Below are positions 7,642-16,211 of a DNA stretch of 17,274 bases, one piece after another (within the stretch, counting starts at the first letter, position 1; each line of letters begins with the position of its first letter). The translations under genes and the position numbers were made by a program. The stretch comes from an uncultured Bacteroidota bacterium (GTDB lineage: Bacteria; Bacteroidota; Bacteroidia; Chitinophagales; Chitinophagaceae), in assembly GCA_937928385.1 (NCBI GenBank), contig CALEZD010000069.1:1-17274 (forward strand). Reading direction: 5' to 3'. The notes beneath the pieces are model-generated. The model did not search any database and was not told the DNA's origin. It worked only from the letters and a program-made list of their open reading frames with translations.

Positions 7642-7698
7642 CAAAACTATTTCCGGCTTGGTCCTTGCCCGTTACACAATACCCATTAGTATTTATTG
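7642..7698 (-). promoter_or_regulatory. Box-type promoter of the MFS-reductase operon
   Basis: The -7 box TAGTTTTG (7642-7649) is preceded by exactly 22 nt and the half-site TTGTGTAA (7672-7679). The outer half-site at 7691-7698 is poor (CAATAAAT), though ATACAAT-like bases lie a few nucleotides farther out. No TTTG stands at -33. The box fits within 20 nt of the end of the TolC-like gene, and no terminator is visible between them. Confidence 0.65.
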
Positions 7699-7717
7699 TA
7701 TTTTAAGCTGACATGTA

Positions 7718-9058
7718 CTACAGTATGGGAGCTCCGGTTAGCAACTTAAGATCAAGCTCTACTGACCTCAGGTTGTATATTGACATAAACAACTCAATTT
7801 CCGCCTTAGTAACAGCCAATTCCGCATCAGCCAATTCAAGGTGCGTACTCATTCCTTCTATATACCGCTCCCTGATGATGTTAAAACTGATTTGTGATGC
7901 TATCAGGTTTGATGTATGTATTGAGTGCTGAAACTTCAGATCTTTTATCGTTTGCTGTACTACAATTGCCTCATCTTCCACCTTTTGTTTCAAATCTTTG
8001 AGCATAAATCTTTCCTGCATAAGCTCATACTTTTTTATCTTGTTTTGAGCATTAAGCGCCCCACCACCATAAATAGGGACTGATAGCTGAAGGCCTACAA
8101 AGGACGTCCTGGGCCAACTATAGTTCCGCACCTGCCATTTATCATTCTGAGTCTGAACCTGGTACTGGCCGGCTGCTGAAAGTTTAGGCAGCCTGGACAA
8201 TGTTGCTTTTGAATATTCCCTTGCTTTTTTATCTACCAACATTTGTGCTATTGCGACGTCATGGTTTGAGGCGGCAATTCCGGTTTGAATATCCAATTGC
8301 AATGGGCCCTGCTCATCAATGTGCAACAAATTTGTATCTGCAAGTACCAAATTCAGCGCGGACTCTACCCCCAGCATTCGTTTAAAGTCGAACATGGCAG
8401 ATTGTTTTTGATTCTCCAATACTGCTATAGCTGACAAAACATTCTGTAATGAGATAAAGCTGTTTAAAGTATCGGTCCTCAGACTCTTGCCCTGGCTATA
8501 CAAACTCTTTGCGTCCAACAATGCCCTTTCATTTCTGTCCAGGCTCCTCTGCATGGCCGCTAATTGCCTGTCAATAATGAGCAATGCCATATATTGTTTG
8601 TAAACTTCTGTCTTCACCTGCTCGTTAACCTTGTTCAGCCTCCGGCTTTCGATGCTGTTATCAATCTTTGAAATTCGCCGTTGAGCATATGAACCTAAAT
8701 CCAACACCGGTTGAGTCATTGCTATATACGCATTCGCAGCATTCAGCCCCCCTACCTGCACATCTGCTACAGGCAGTTGCGGAGTACCTAAAAAGCTACC
8801 TGGCATGAATATTACCTGCCTGTCAAAATACCGGGCGTATCCTGCACCTGCATTTATCTGGGGCTTTAGTCCTGCCGAGGCCATTCGCACCCCCTCTCTT
8901 GCCTTTTTCTGTTCGAATTCCTGAACTTTTATATTGTTATTGTTCAGTTCTGCATATTTTACAGCCTCAACAATACCCAGTCTCATTTCCTGCGCTGCAC
9001 CTGCGAAACTCATAGCAACAGCTGACGCGAACAGGAATATATTTTTTAGCTTATTCAT
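7718..9058 (-). CDS. TolC-like outer-membrane efflux channel
   Basis: The 446-residue product has a signal peptide (1-22, ending AGAAQ) and two copies of the long-helix/strand pattern of the outer membrane efflux protein family. The first copy has LGIVEAVKYAELNNNNIKVQE at its start and ALLDAKSLYSQGKSLRTDTL in the returning helix. The second starts near LDIQTGIAASNHDVAIAQ and ends FNIIRERYIEGMSTHLELADAELAVTKAEIELF. Long charged coiled-coil helices separate beta segments such as GAGYARYFDRQVIF and FVGLQLSVPIYGG. It should form the trimeric duct across the outer membrane for the RND pump encoded just upstream (11-nt gap). Length is typical. It is the last gene of the adaptor-pump-channel operon. 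No metal-binding feature distinguishes it from general drug-type channels. Confidence 0.92.
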   Translation of the reverse strand: MNKLKNIFLFASAVAMSFAGAAQEMRLGIVEAVKYAELNNNNIKVQEFEQKKAREGVRMASAGLKPQINAGAGYARYFDRQVIFMPGSFLGTPQLPVADVQVGGLNAANAYIAMTQPVLDLGSYAQRRISKIDNSIESRRLNKVNEQVKTEVYKQYMALLIIDRQLAAMQRSLDRNERALLDAKSLYSQGKSLRTDTLNSFISLQNVLSAIAVLENQKQSAMFDFKRMLGVESALNLVLADTNLLHIDEQGPLQLDIQTGIAASNHDVAIAQMLVDKKAREYSKATLSRLPKLSAAGQYQVQTQNDKWQVRNYSWPRTSFVGLQLSVPIYGGGALNAQNKIKKYELMQERFMLKDLKQKVEDEAIVVQQTIKDLKFQHSIHTSNLIASQISFNIIRERYIEGMSTHLELADAELAVTKAEIELFMSIYNLRSVELDLKLLTGAPIL

Positions 9059-9069
9059 AAATTCTCTAT

Positions 9070-12000
9070 TTACTTTTCTTCAATACTTTTTTTAACCTTA
9101 GATGATGACAGGTACGAATACACTGCGGGGATGATAAACAGTGTCAACACTCCTGCAAACACCAGGCCTCCTGCAATTACTATCCCCAGCGACTGCCTGC
9201 TGTTATTCGTTAATGCAATGGGTATTGCTCCGAATATCATAGCGAGCGATGTCATAAGAATCGGCCTGAATCTCTGCTCTGCAGCCATTATTGCTGCTTC
9301 AAACTTCGTATGCCCTTTCTCTTTAAGATGGTTGGCAAATTCTACTATCAGAATGCCGTTTTTGGTTATCAGACCAATCAAAGTGATAATACCAATCTGG
9401 CTAAAAACATTTAAACTGTGTCCGAACCAGTACAGGCTGACCAATGCGCCGGTAATTGCCATGGGCACTGTAAGCATGATTATAAACGGGTCTCGCAGAC
9501 TCTCAAATTGAGCAGCAAGGATCAGGTAAATAACGACCAGCGCTAAAATCAAAGTAAACAACAGATTGCCCTGTGACTCCAGGAAGTCCCTTGACTGTCC
9601 CGCAAATGAAGTTTGAAAGTTTTCTCCCAGTACGTCAGTTTTGATACGTTCCATTTCCTCAATACCTTCTGCCAGGCTAACGCCGGGAGCAAGCCCAGCC
9701 GATATTGTGGCTGAGGTATACTGATCGTATCTATAGATAGATGCAGGACTTATGCTGGAACCTATGGTTACAAGGTTATCAACTGATATCATTTCGCCGG
9801 CAGCAGAACGCACATAGATAGATTTCAGATCATTAATATCATTCCTGTTTGTTCTTTCCACCTGCCCGATTACTTCATATTGCCTGTCATTCCTCAGGAA
9901 ATATCCATATCGTTGGCCGGAGAAAGATAGCTGAAGCGCCTTGGCAATCTCCTGTACAGATACGCCCATCAAAGCGGCCTTTTCCCTGTCTATATTGATC
10001 TGAACCTCCGGCTTATTAATCTTCAGATCGCTATCTACGAACATCAACTTTTTACTGGTTCTGGCTGCATTTAAGAACTGTGGCAACTTTTCTGTCAACA
10101 AGTTCATGTCATTCGACTGTAATACAAACTGTACCGGCATACCACCACCATATCTTGTACCAATAGTTGGGGGCAGATAAGGGAAGAGCAACACATTTCT
10201 GAAATTGCCTGAAGCTGCTCCGTATTTATTATACAAATCCTGCGTACTTACTTTTCTTTGAGAAGGATCTTTCAGGTAAATTGACTGAAATGCAATATTG
10301 TTTGGAGCAGGAGCGGGTATAAATGAAATGGCTACCATAGAGTATGTTTGATACAATCCATCCGTAGAGTCATTTACATATTTGCCCACTTCTATCATGT
10401 TTTTCTTCATGTAGTCAAAAGAAACTCCTTCCGGCGCTATGGCAATCAATGTCATGTTAGACCTGTCTTCCACAGGTGCCAGTTCTGATGGCAATTTTTT
10501 ACTTAATACTACGATGAGGCCTGCGGTGATTGTAAGGAATACCCAACCCAGCCATCTGCGTTTCATAAACGCACGGAGCACATTTGCATATCCATTGTTA
10601 AGCTTTACAAATATGGGTTCTGTCAACCTGTACAGCCTGTTCGGCTTATCCTTAGGCTTTAATAAATATGCACTCAACATCGGAGACAACGTCAACGCCA
10701 CAAATGCAGAAACCAATACTGAACCGGAAACCACGATGGCAAATTCTTTGAACAGTTGTCCGCTGATGCCACCCATAAATACTATAGGAAGAAATACTGC
10801 AGCAAGTGTTATCGTGGTAGAAATAACCGCGAAATATATTTCTTTGGAACCTGCAAATGCTGCCTGGATTGGCGACATCCCTTCCTCGATCTTCTTGTAT
10901 ATATTCTCCAGCACTACAATTGCGTCATCTACCACCAATCCTATAGCTAGTACAAGACCGAGTAATGTCAGCACATTGATTGAAAAGCCGGCCAGGTACA
11001 TTATAAAAAATGCCGACATTATAGAAACCGGGATGGCTAATACAGGTATCAGAGTCGATCGCCAATCCCTGAGAAAGAGGAAGATGATAACTACCACTAA
11101 GCCAAAGGCTATGAACAATGTTTCTTCCACCTCCTTTATAGATTCTCTTACAGGTTTTGTAAAGTCAAATCCTACAATTAACCTGTATTCTTTCGGTAAT
11201 TCTTTTCTTAATTGCTCGAGGCGCTTATAAAACTCATCCACCACTTCAATAGCGTTTGCCCCCCTTTGTATCTGGATTGCAACTCCCACACCTATTCTGT
11301 TTGCTCCGTCTGTTTCATTAATTATTGCTGTACGTTCGTTTACCTCGCCCAATTCAGCATAACCAACATCACTGAGTTTGACAACTGTATTATGCTCTTT
11401 CTTCAATATCATATTATTGAACTCATCTACAGTTGTAAGGCGTCCCATGGTTCTCACGGTCAACTCGTTGTTGTCTCCCTCTATACGCCCTGCGGGCAAG
11501 TCGATATTCTCCCTGTTTAGTGCATTTTTGATGTCTTCCGGGGTCAGTTTGAATGCAGCCATTCTTACTGGGTCAAAACGAAGCCTCATAGCATACTTAT
11601 GTTCTCCTACTATTGCAACCTGCTTTACCCCTTTTATGGACTGCATCCTGTCTTTAATAATCGTTGATGCGAGATGGCTTACTTCCTTAATATCCTTTGT
11701 ATCACTTTCAACTTCCAGGAATGCTACCAGGTTATCAGGAGAAGATGATTTCTCCACTATCGGAGGGTCAACATCTGCCGGCAACTGGGATTTTGATTTA
11801 GCAACTTTATCCCTTACGTCATTCAATGCATCTTCCAGGTCTATATCTCTGCCAAATTCTACTGAAATAACACTCACCTGCTCTCGCGACTCTGATGATA
11901 TAGTACGTACTCCACCAGCTTCGGCTATCTGGGCTTCAAGTGGCTTCGTTATTTTTGACGCAATTACATCAGGGCTTGCGCCAGGGTAAAACGTTACAAC

Positions 12001-12138
12001 AGAAATAACAGGAGGCTCAGTTAAAGGGAACTCGCGTACCCCAAGGTTCTTGAAACCTACAACGCCCAATATGATAATTATAGCGGAAAAGACCGCTGCC
12101 AGTACCGGCTTCTTAATACTTAATGATGGCAAATTCAT
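9070..12138 (-). CDS. RND efflux transporter, HAE1 (AcrB-like) type
   Basis: The 1022-residue inner-membrane protein has the RND layout: a first helix (~11-30), a large periplasmic loop, a helix block (~338-500), a second periplasmic loop and a final helix block (~860-1010). Helix 4 reads GLVLAIGLVVDDAIVVLENIY, with the paired aspartates Asp404 and Asp405 of proton-driven HAE1 drug pumps; CusA/CzcA metal pumps usually have a single acidic residue in a DGAVV-type motif. Start (MNLPSLSIKKPVLAAVFS) and end (TLFIIPAVYSYLSS) are typical. I see no CusA-style methionine ladder, so despite the copper setting this looks like an organic-compound pump. It sits between the adaptor gene (5-nt gap) and the TolC-like gene (11-nt gap) and is driven from the adaptor's box-type promoter. 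The family is certain; the substrate is not. Confidence 0.95.
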   Translation of the reverse strand: MNLPSLSIKKPVLAAVFSAIIIILGVVGFKNLGVREFPLTEPPVISVVTFYPGASPDVIASKITKPLEAQIAEAGGVRTISSESREQVSVISVEFGRDIDLEDALNDVRDKVAKSKSQLPADVDPPIVEKSSSPDNLVAFLEVESDTKDIKEVSHLASTIIKDRMQSIKGVKQVAIVGEHKYAMRLRFDPVRMAAFKLTPEDIKNALNRENIDLPAGRIEGDNNELTVRTMGRLTTVDEFNNMILKKEHNTVVKLSDVGYAELGEVNERTAIINETDGANRIGVGVAIQIQRGANAIEVVDEFYKRLEQLRKELPKEYRLIVGFDFTKPVRESIKEVEETLFIAFGLVVVIIFLFLRDWRSTLIPVLAIPVSIMSAFFIMYLAGFSINVLTLLGLVLAIGLVVDDAIVVLENIYKKIEEGMSPIQAAFAGSKEIYFAVISTTITLAAVFLPIVFMGGISGQLFKEFAIVVSGSVLVSAFVALTLSPMLSAYLLKPKDKPNRLYRLTEPIFVKLNNGYANVLRAFMKRRWLGWVFLTITAGLIVVLSKKLPSELAPVEDRSNMTLIAIAPEGVSFDYMKKNMIEVGKYVNDSTDGLYQTYSMVAISFIPAPAPNNIAFQSIYLKDPSQRKVSTQDLYNKYGAASGNFRNVLLFPYLPPTIGTRYGGGMPVQFVLQSNDMNLLTEKLPQFLNAARTSKKLMFVDSDLKINKPEVQINIDREKAALMGVSVQEIAKALQLSFSGQRYGYFLRNDRQYEVIGQVERTNRNDINDLKSIYVRSAAGEMISVDNLVTIGSSISPASIYRYDQYTSATISAGLAPGVSLAEGIEEMERIKTDVLGENFQTSFAGQSRDFLESQGNLLFTLILALVVIYLILAAQFESLRDPFIIMLTVPMAITGALVSLYWFGHSLNVFSQIGIITLIGLITKNGILIVEFANHLKEKGHTKFEAAIMAAEQRFRPILMTSLAMIFGAIPIALTNNSRQSLGIVIAGGLVFAGVLTLFIIPAVYSYLSSSKVKKSIEEK

Positions 12139-12143
12139 AGCTT

Positions 12144-13199
12144 CTATTTTTTCGATGTGATAACCTGAACAGCTGCACCTTCAGATGTCCTCAATATGTT
12201 TGATACAATAATGCTGTCTCCATTACTTACTCCTTCAGAAACAATGGCCTCAGACTCGTTGCGGGTTACAATTGCAACATTTTTCATGTTTGCCAATCCA
12301 TTTTTGACAACGAATACACCATATCCCTTTTCCATGGGGATGAGCGCTTCAGTGGGAACCTTAACGCCTTTCTGCCCTGAATGCTTTTCAAAGAGAACTT
12401 TTGCAGACATGCCTCCTTTCAATTCGCCTTGGCCTGATGTGTAAACAGCCTGAACATCAATACTCCTGCTATTACTATTTACAGAAGCTGCTGTTGCTGT
12501 TATAGTAGCGTAGTACTTTTTATCCGATATGGCGGTAGTAAATTCTACTTTACGGCCCGGAATAACCTCGTTAACGTACTTTTCAGATACTGAAAAATTG
12601 AGCTTTATAGTGGATAAATCCTGCAGTTCTACCAGCAACTTACCGGGGGTTACATAACCACCTGGTTTGATATTTGATATCCCGATTCTGCCAGAAAACG
12701 GTGCGCGTATTTCTGTTTTCTCCAACTCATCGTCAAGTAGCTCCTTACGGGCTATAGCCATGTCCAGTAGCGCCTTAACATTATCATACTCCTGTGGCTG
12801 TATTGCTTCATTTGCCAATAGTTTCCGGCTCCTTTCTTCGTTCATTCGTGCCAGTTCCAGCTCAGCTTTTGCATACTTCAGTTTTGCCCTGATGTCTCCA
12901 TCTTCCAGCTTGTATAACAACTGGCCTTTTTGTACACTGGAACCGTCTTTGAAATTGACACTCTGAATTTTCTTTGAGATTTCACTTACGACCTCAAGTG
13001 CATGGTTAGAAGCGGTTGATGCAATAATACTTTCGGCATCAGACACATCTTCTGTTTTAGCAATCAGCACATCCACAGGCACAGCCATAGATTGAGCACC
13101 TGCAGGTTGCTTACTGTCAGGGCTACTACATGAGCCCAATATTACTGTAGATATAAGTGTCGAATACAGTAACCTTTTGATTTGATTATTCTTTTGCAT
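12144..13199 (-). CDS. RND membrane fusion (adaptor) lipoprotein
   Basis: From the ATG at 13199 the product is 351 residues with a lipoprotein signal (RLLYSTLISTVILGSC, lipid on Cys24). It then has the periplasmic adaptor order: a beta-barrel/lipoyl half (KIQSVNFKDGSSVQKGQLLYKLED), a helical hairpin (AELELARMNEERSRKLL...), the second lipoyl half (IRAPFSGRIGISNIKPGGYVTPGKLL), a barrel and a membrane-proximal domain. It links the RND pump to the TolC-like channel. A longer frame opens at GTG 13244 with ATG 13211 in between, but those starts lie in or too close to the -7 box at 13226-13233. Only 13199 leaves a leader (~20 nt) and a clean signal peptide. It lacks the Met- and His-rich N-terminal site of CusB and has no DUF3347 tail. 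Operon order is adaptor, pump, channel. Confidence 0.92.
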   Translation of the reverse strand: MQKNNQIKRLLYSTLISTVILGSCSSPDSKQPAGAQSMAVPVDVLIAKTEDVSDAESIIASTASNHALEVVSEISKKIQSVNFKDGSSVQKGQLLYKLEDGDIRAKLKYAKAELELARMNEERSRKLLANEAIQPQEYDNVKALLDMAIARKELLDDELEKTEIRAPFSGRIGISNIKPGGYVTPGKLLVELQDLSTIKLNFSVSEKYVNEVIPGRKVEFTTAISDKKYYATITATAASVNSNSRSIDVQAVYTSGQGELKGGMSAKVLFEKHSGQKGVKVPTEALIPMEKGYGVFVVKNGLANMKNVAIVTRNESEAIVSEGVSNGDSIIVSNILRTSEGAAVQVITSKK

Positions 13200-13225
13200 A
13201 GTTGCATTCATTTTAATATTCAATG

Positions 13226-13282
13226 CAAAAGTATTCTGAGGCACAGCCTCGGGCTTTACACAATAGTTGGCTTCTTGTATAA
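13226..13282 (-). promoter_or_regulatory. Box-type promoter of the RND operon
   Basis: This is the clearest copy. The minus strand reads TTATACAA-N11-TTGTGTAA (13256-13282), 22 nt, then TACTTTTG (13226-13233), giving a start near 13220. The two 8-nt half-sites differ from a perfect inverted repeat at one position. The box begins 11 nt from the T tract of the copA terminator, so the RND operon is insulated from copA transcription. Confidence 0.78.
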
Positions 13283-13292
13283 GATTTCAGAT

Positions 13293-13323
13293 AAAAAAAA
13301 TGCCCGGCACATGCCGGGCATTT
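13293..13323 (-). terminator. Intrinsic terminator of copA
   Basis: Bases 13301-13309 (TGCCCGGCA) pair with 13312-13320 (TGCCGGGCA), and the stem extends by A-T pairs on both sides. On the minus strand it is followed by eight T (complement of 13293-13300). It lies about 20 nt after the copA stop and is the strongest conventional terminator in the window. Confidence 0.9.
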
Positions 13324-13341
13324 CAATCAATCTGTATTCGA

Positions 13342-15567
13342 CTATGACCATTTCAATCGAAGGCTGTTAGTTACAACACTCACACTACTTAAAGCCATCG
13401 CCGCACCTGCTATCATAGGATCCAGCAAGAAGCCATTTACCGGGTACAATACGCCTGCAGCTATTGGTATTCCTATAAGGTTATAGATAAATGCCCAGAA
13501 AAGATTCTGCTTAATAGTTCTCACAGTCTTTTTTGACAACCTGATTGCCTTCGGGATCATTTTTAAATCAGAAGTAATAAGTGTCATTTTTGCAACATCT
13601 ATAGCAATATCACTCCCTTTGCCCATAGCAATGCTTACGTTGGCCTGCGCAAGTGCATGACTGTCGTTAATACCGTCGCCTACCATTGCTACTATTTTCC
13701 CCTCGCTTTGCAAGTTCCTGATAAATTCAGCTTTGTCACCCGGCAACATTTCAGCCCTGTAGTTAGATACTCCCGCCTTTTCTGCTATAGCTTTCGCGGT
13801 AGCTGCATTATCGCCTGTCAACATATATACTTCCAGTCCGTCATCGGTCAGTTCCTGTATTGCTTCCCTGGATGTTTCTTTTATCATGTCAGTTATGGCT
13901 ATCATGCCAACTACTGTCGATTCATCTCCGAATAGTATCACAGTTTGTCCCTCAGCCTGCCATTCACCAAGTCTTGATTGCATATCATCAGACAGGCTCA
14001 ACCCTGACTCATTTATCAGCTTTTGATTACCAACCACATAAGTAGTACCGTCAGCATTCGCCTTTACACCCTTACCTGTAATGCTCTCAATATTGTGCAA
14101 TTCCACAGGCCGGATACCTTCTGAGTTATAGTGTGCAACTACAGCGTCAGCCAGTGGATGTTCTGATTGCATCTCCATAGCTAATAATATTTGAGCATAC
14201 TCGTTGTGGTTTTTGCTGAAGAATACATTGCTTACTACAGGTTTCCCTTGTGTGATTGTACCTGTCTTATCAAGAATTATCACATCAGTTTTATGCGCCA
14301 GCTCAAGAGATTCGGCATCTTTGATTAATATGTTGTTTTCAGCACCTTTACCGACGCCAACCATAATTGCTGTCGGGGTCGCTAATCCAAGCGCACATGG
14401 ACAGGCTATTACAAGCACAGTAACAGCTGTTAACAATGCATGAGTAAATGCGTTATCACCACCTGCTAACATCCAGACAATAAACGTAAGTATAGAAATA
14501 CCGATGACAACAGGAACAAATATCCCGGCAATCTTATCTACCAGTTTTTGCACCGGGGCTTTACTTCCCTGCGCCTCTTGTACCATTTTTATTATCTGTG
14601 CCAACAGTGTTTCAGATGCTACTTTTTCAGTCTTAAACCTGAAGCTGCCCTTCTGATTTATTGTACCCGCAAATACCTTTTCTCCTGCATTCTTCTCTAC
14701 CGGTACAGGTTCGCCTGTTATCATGCTTTCATCTACGAAAGAGGAGCCGTTAACCACCTCGCCATCTACAGCAATTTTTTCACCGGGTTTCACTAGAACA
14801 ATATCTCCCGCCTTCACCTCATGAATAGGGATTGTTTTTGTTTCTTCATTATTCAAAACAATCGTCACGGTTTTGGGCTGAAGTCCTATTAATTTTTTTA
14901 TGGCGGTTGACGTATTGGACTTTGCCTTTTCTTCCAGCAACTTACCAAGAGAGATAAACGCGATAATGACTGCTGATGCCTCAAAGTACACATGAGCATG
15001 CAAACCGCGTGCATGCCAGAATTCCGGAAAGAAGGTATTAAACATACTGAACACGAATGCAATACCCGTGCTTAACGCCACCAGCGTATCCATATTGGCT
15101 TTCTTATGCATAGCTTGTTTCCAGGCAGTCGCAAAGAAGTTTCTACCGAAGTAAAAAACTACCGGTGCGGAGAGGAGCATCATTATCCAATTACCATATG
15201 GCATATCCATAAAGAACATACCTATAACAACAACAGGAGCCGATAACACAGATGCCCATATAGTCCTGTTCTTTATTTCATTGTAGCTCTTTTCTATTGC
15301 TGCCTCTTTAATCTCTTCCTTGTTCTCTGATTCTATAACCAGGTCGTATCCGATAGACCGTACTATATCTCTCATTTTTTCGGGCGTGGCTACTGTACTG
15401 TCGAACTGTACCCATGCATCCTGGTTCGCGAAGTTTACGCCTGCATCTATTACGCCTTCTACAGATTTCAACATCGACTCTACACTCACAGCACAGGCGG
15501 CACAAGTCATCTCAAGAACCGGATACGTCTCTTTGACAATGCTACTGGAAACGGAATTATTTTTCAT
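13342..15567 (-). CDS. copA: Cu+-exporting P1B-type ATPase
   Basis: The 741-residue inner-membrane pump exports Cu(I) from the cytoplasm using ATP. It has one N-terminal HMA domain with Met20-Thr-Cys22-Ala-Ala-Cys25, then eight helices with all catalytic marks: TGEP at 284-287 (actuator), CPC at 389-391 in helix 6, DKTGT at 433-437 (phosphorylated Asp433), SEHP at 468-471 and GDGIND at 630-635. Helix 7 has YN (695-696) and helix 8 MxxSS (724-728), the ligand set of Cu+ rather than Zn2+ or Co2+ pumps. GDGIND is followed by SHALA instead of the commoner APALA, a small variation. It sits directly after the second HMA-AraC regulator, has its own box-type promoter overlapping that gene's stop, and ends in a strong terminator, so it is a single-gene unit. 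Cu+ is the best substrate call; Ag+ is likely too. Confidence 0.96.
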   Translation of the reverse strand: MKNNSVSSSIVKETYPVLEMTCAACAVSVESMLKSVEGVIDAGVNFANQDAWVQFDSTVATPEKMRDIVRSIGYDLVIESENKEEIKEAAIEKSYNEIKNRTIWASVLSAPVVVIGMFFMDMPYGNWIMMLLSAPVVFYFGRNFFATAWKQAMHKKANMDTLVALSTGIAFVFSMFNTFFPEFWHARGLHAHVYFEASAVIIAFISLGKLLEEKAKSNTSTAIKKLIGLQPKTVTIVLNNEETKTIPIHEVKAGDIVLVKPGEKIAVDGEVVNGSSFVDESMITGEPVPVEKNAGEKVFAGTINQKGSFRFKTEKVASETLLAQIIKMVQEAQGSKAPVQKLVDKIAGIFVPVVIGISILTFIVWMLAGGDNAFTHALLTAVTVLVIACPCALGLATPTAIMVGVGKGAENNILIKDAESLELAHKTDVIILDKTGTITQGKPVVSNVFFSKNHNEYAQILLAMEMQSEHPLADAVVAHYNSEGIRPVELHNIESITGKGVKANADGTTYVVGNQKLINESGLSLSDDMQSRLGEWQAEGQTVILFGDESTVVGMIAITDMIKETSREAIQELTDDGLEVYMLTGDNAATAKAIAEKAGVSNYRAEMLPGDKAEFIRNLQSEGKIVAMVGDGINDSHALAQANVSIAMGKGSDIAIDVAKMTLITSDLKMIPKAIRLSKKTVRTIKQNLFWAFIYNLIGIPIAAGVLYPVNGFLLDPMIAGAAMALSSVSVVTNSLRLKWS

Positions 15568-15580
15568 AAACTCTTTTTTG

Positions 15581-15637
15581 CAAAACTACTCTCCCTTGAA
15601 ATGTTGATTGTTATATTACGATGGCCAATGTTTATAA
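15581..15637 (-). promoter_or_regulatory. Box-type promoter of copA, overlapping the upstream stop codon
   Basis: On the minus strand the box reads TTATAAAC-N11-TAATATAA (15611-15637), then 22 nt, then the -7 box TAGTTTTG (15581-15588). No TTTG is present at -33. Its outer half-site includes the TAA stop of the second regulator gene (15632-15634). The predicted start near 15575 leaves a leader of about 8 nt before the copA ATG. Confidence 0.75.
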
Positions 15638-16195
15638 CATTTTAGCCTCCTGAGCAATACTCATTCTATAGTCCGAAGGAGTAACGCCGGTTATCAGTTT
15701 AAATTGGCTGGAAACATGCGCTACGCTACTGTAACCCAGCATATATGCAATATTTGACAGTGTTTCCTGGGTACATGCAAGCAAATCCTTCACCCTGTCT
15801 ATCCGATATTGTATAATATATTGCTCAATAGTAGTACCGGTACTGCTCAAATAAAGTGAGCTGATCTTATCGTAACTGACGCCTATATTCTTTTCTATTT
15901 CTTTTGCAAAGCGGAAATTGTAGGGGAAATCGTAACTACCGTTATAAAACAGGGCAACAAGTTCCTCTACACTTTTTACAATAGTTGCTTGCTTGTCTTC
16001 CAGCAACTGCAAGCCCAGCACTTGCAATCTGTCACTTATCTCTGACAACAGGTCCGCTTCTGACCTGTGCAAATAGACTTCCCCAAGCATTATCCTGTCG
16101 ATAGGGGCGCCTATTGCATCCAATTCATTCTTTACCAGCATTATACAGCGCTGGCATACCATTCCCTTTATTTGTATCCTGTAGCTCATTTGCAT
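15632..16195 (-). CDS. HMA-AraC fusion regulator 2, putative copper-responsive
   Basis: The 187-residue protein joins two modules. Residues ~4-66 have the pattern of a heavy-metal-associated domain: strand YRIQIKG, loop MVCQRC with Cys14 and Cys17, a helix, strand RIMLGEVYLHR, and helix plus strand DRLQVLGLQLLED. Residues ~88-178 are an AraC-type DNA-binding domain with two helix-turn-helix units, ending TLSNIAYMLGYSSVAHVSSQFKLITGVTPSDYR, the family signature. Binding of Cu(I) by the CxxC site would switch DNA binding; this is inferred. It follows regulator 1 by 79 bp with no terminator between and has its own box-like promoter, so it may be both co-transcribed and autoregulated. ATG 16189 is an equally plausible start. 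It is clearly a paralogue of regulator 1. The ligand could be another soft metal, but every neighbour points to copper. Confidence 0.87.
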   Translation of the reverse strand: MQMSYRIQIKGMVCQRCIMLVKNELDAIGAPIDRIMLGEVYLHRSEADLLSEISDRLQVLGLQLLEDKQATIVKSVEELVALFYNGSYDFPYNFRFAKEIEKNIGVSYDKISSLYLSSTGTTIEQYIIQYRIDRVKDLLACTQETLSNIAYMLGYSSVAHVSSQFKLITGVTPSDYRMSIAQEAKML

Positions 16196-16211
16196 AGTAG
16201 TTTTTATAATG

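Noticed and set aside
10439..11989. Long + strand open frames (263 and 203 codons) opposite the RND transporter gene
   Set aside because: They lie antisense to a clear RND coding region, have low-complexity Ser/Thr/Ile-rich translations and match no recognisable family, so they reflect codon bias of the true gene.
9070..12138. Naming the RND pump cusA/czcA because of the copper setting
   Set aside because: The helix 4 motif LVVDDAIVVLEN has the paired aspartates of HAE1 drug pumps, and no CusA-type methionine pattern was seen.
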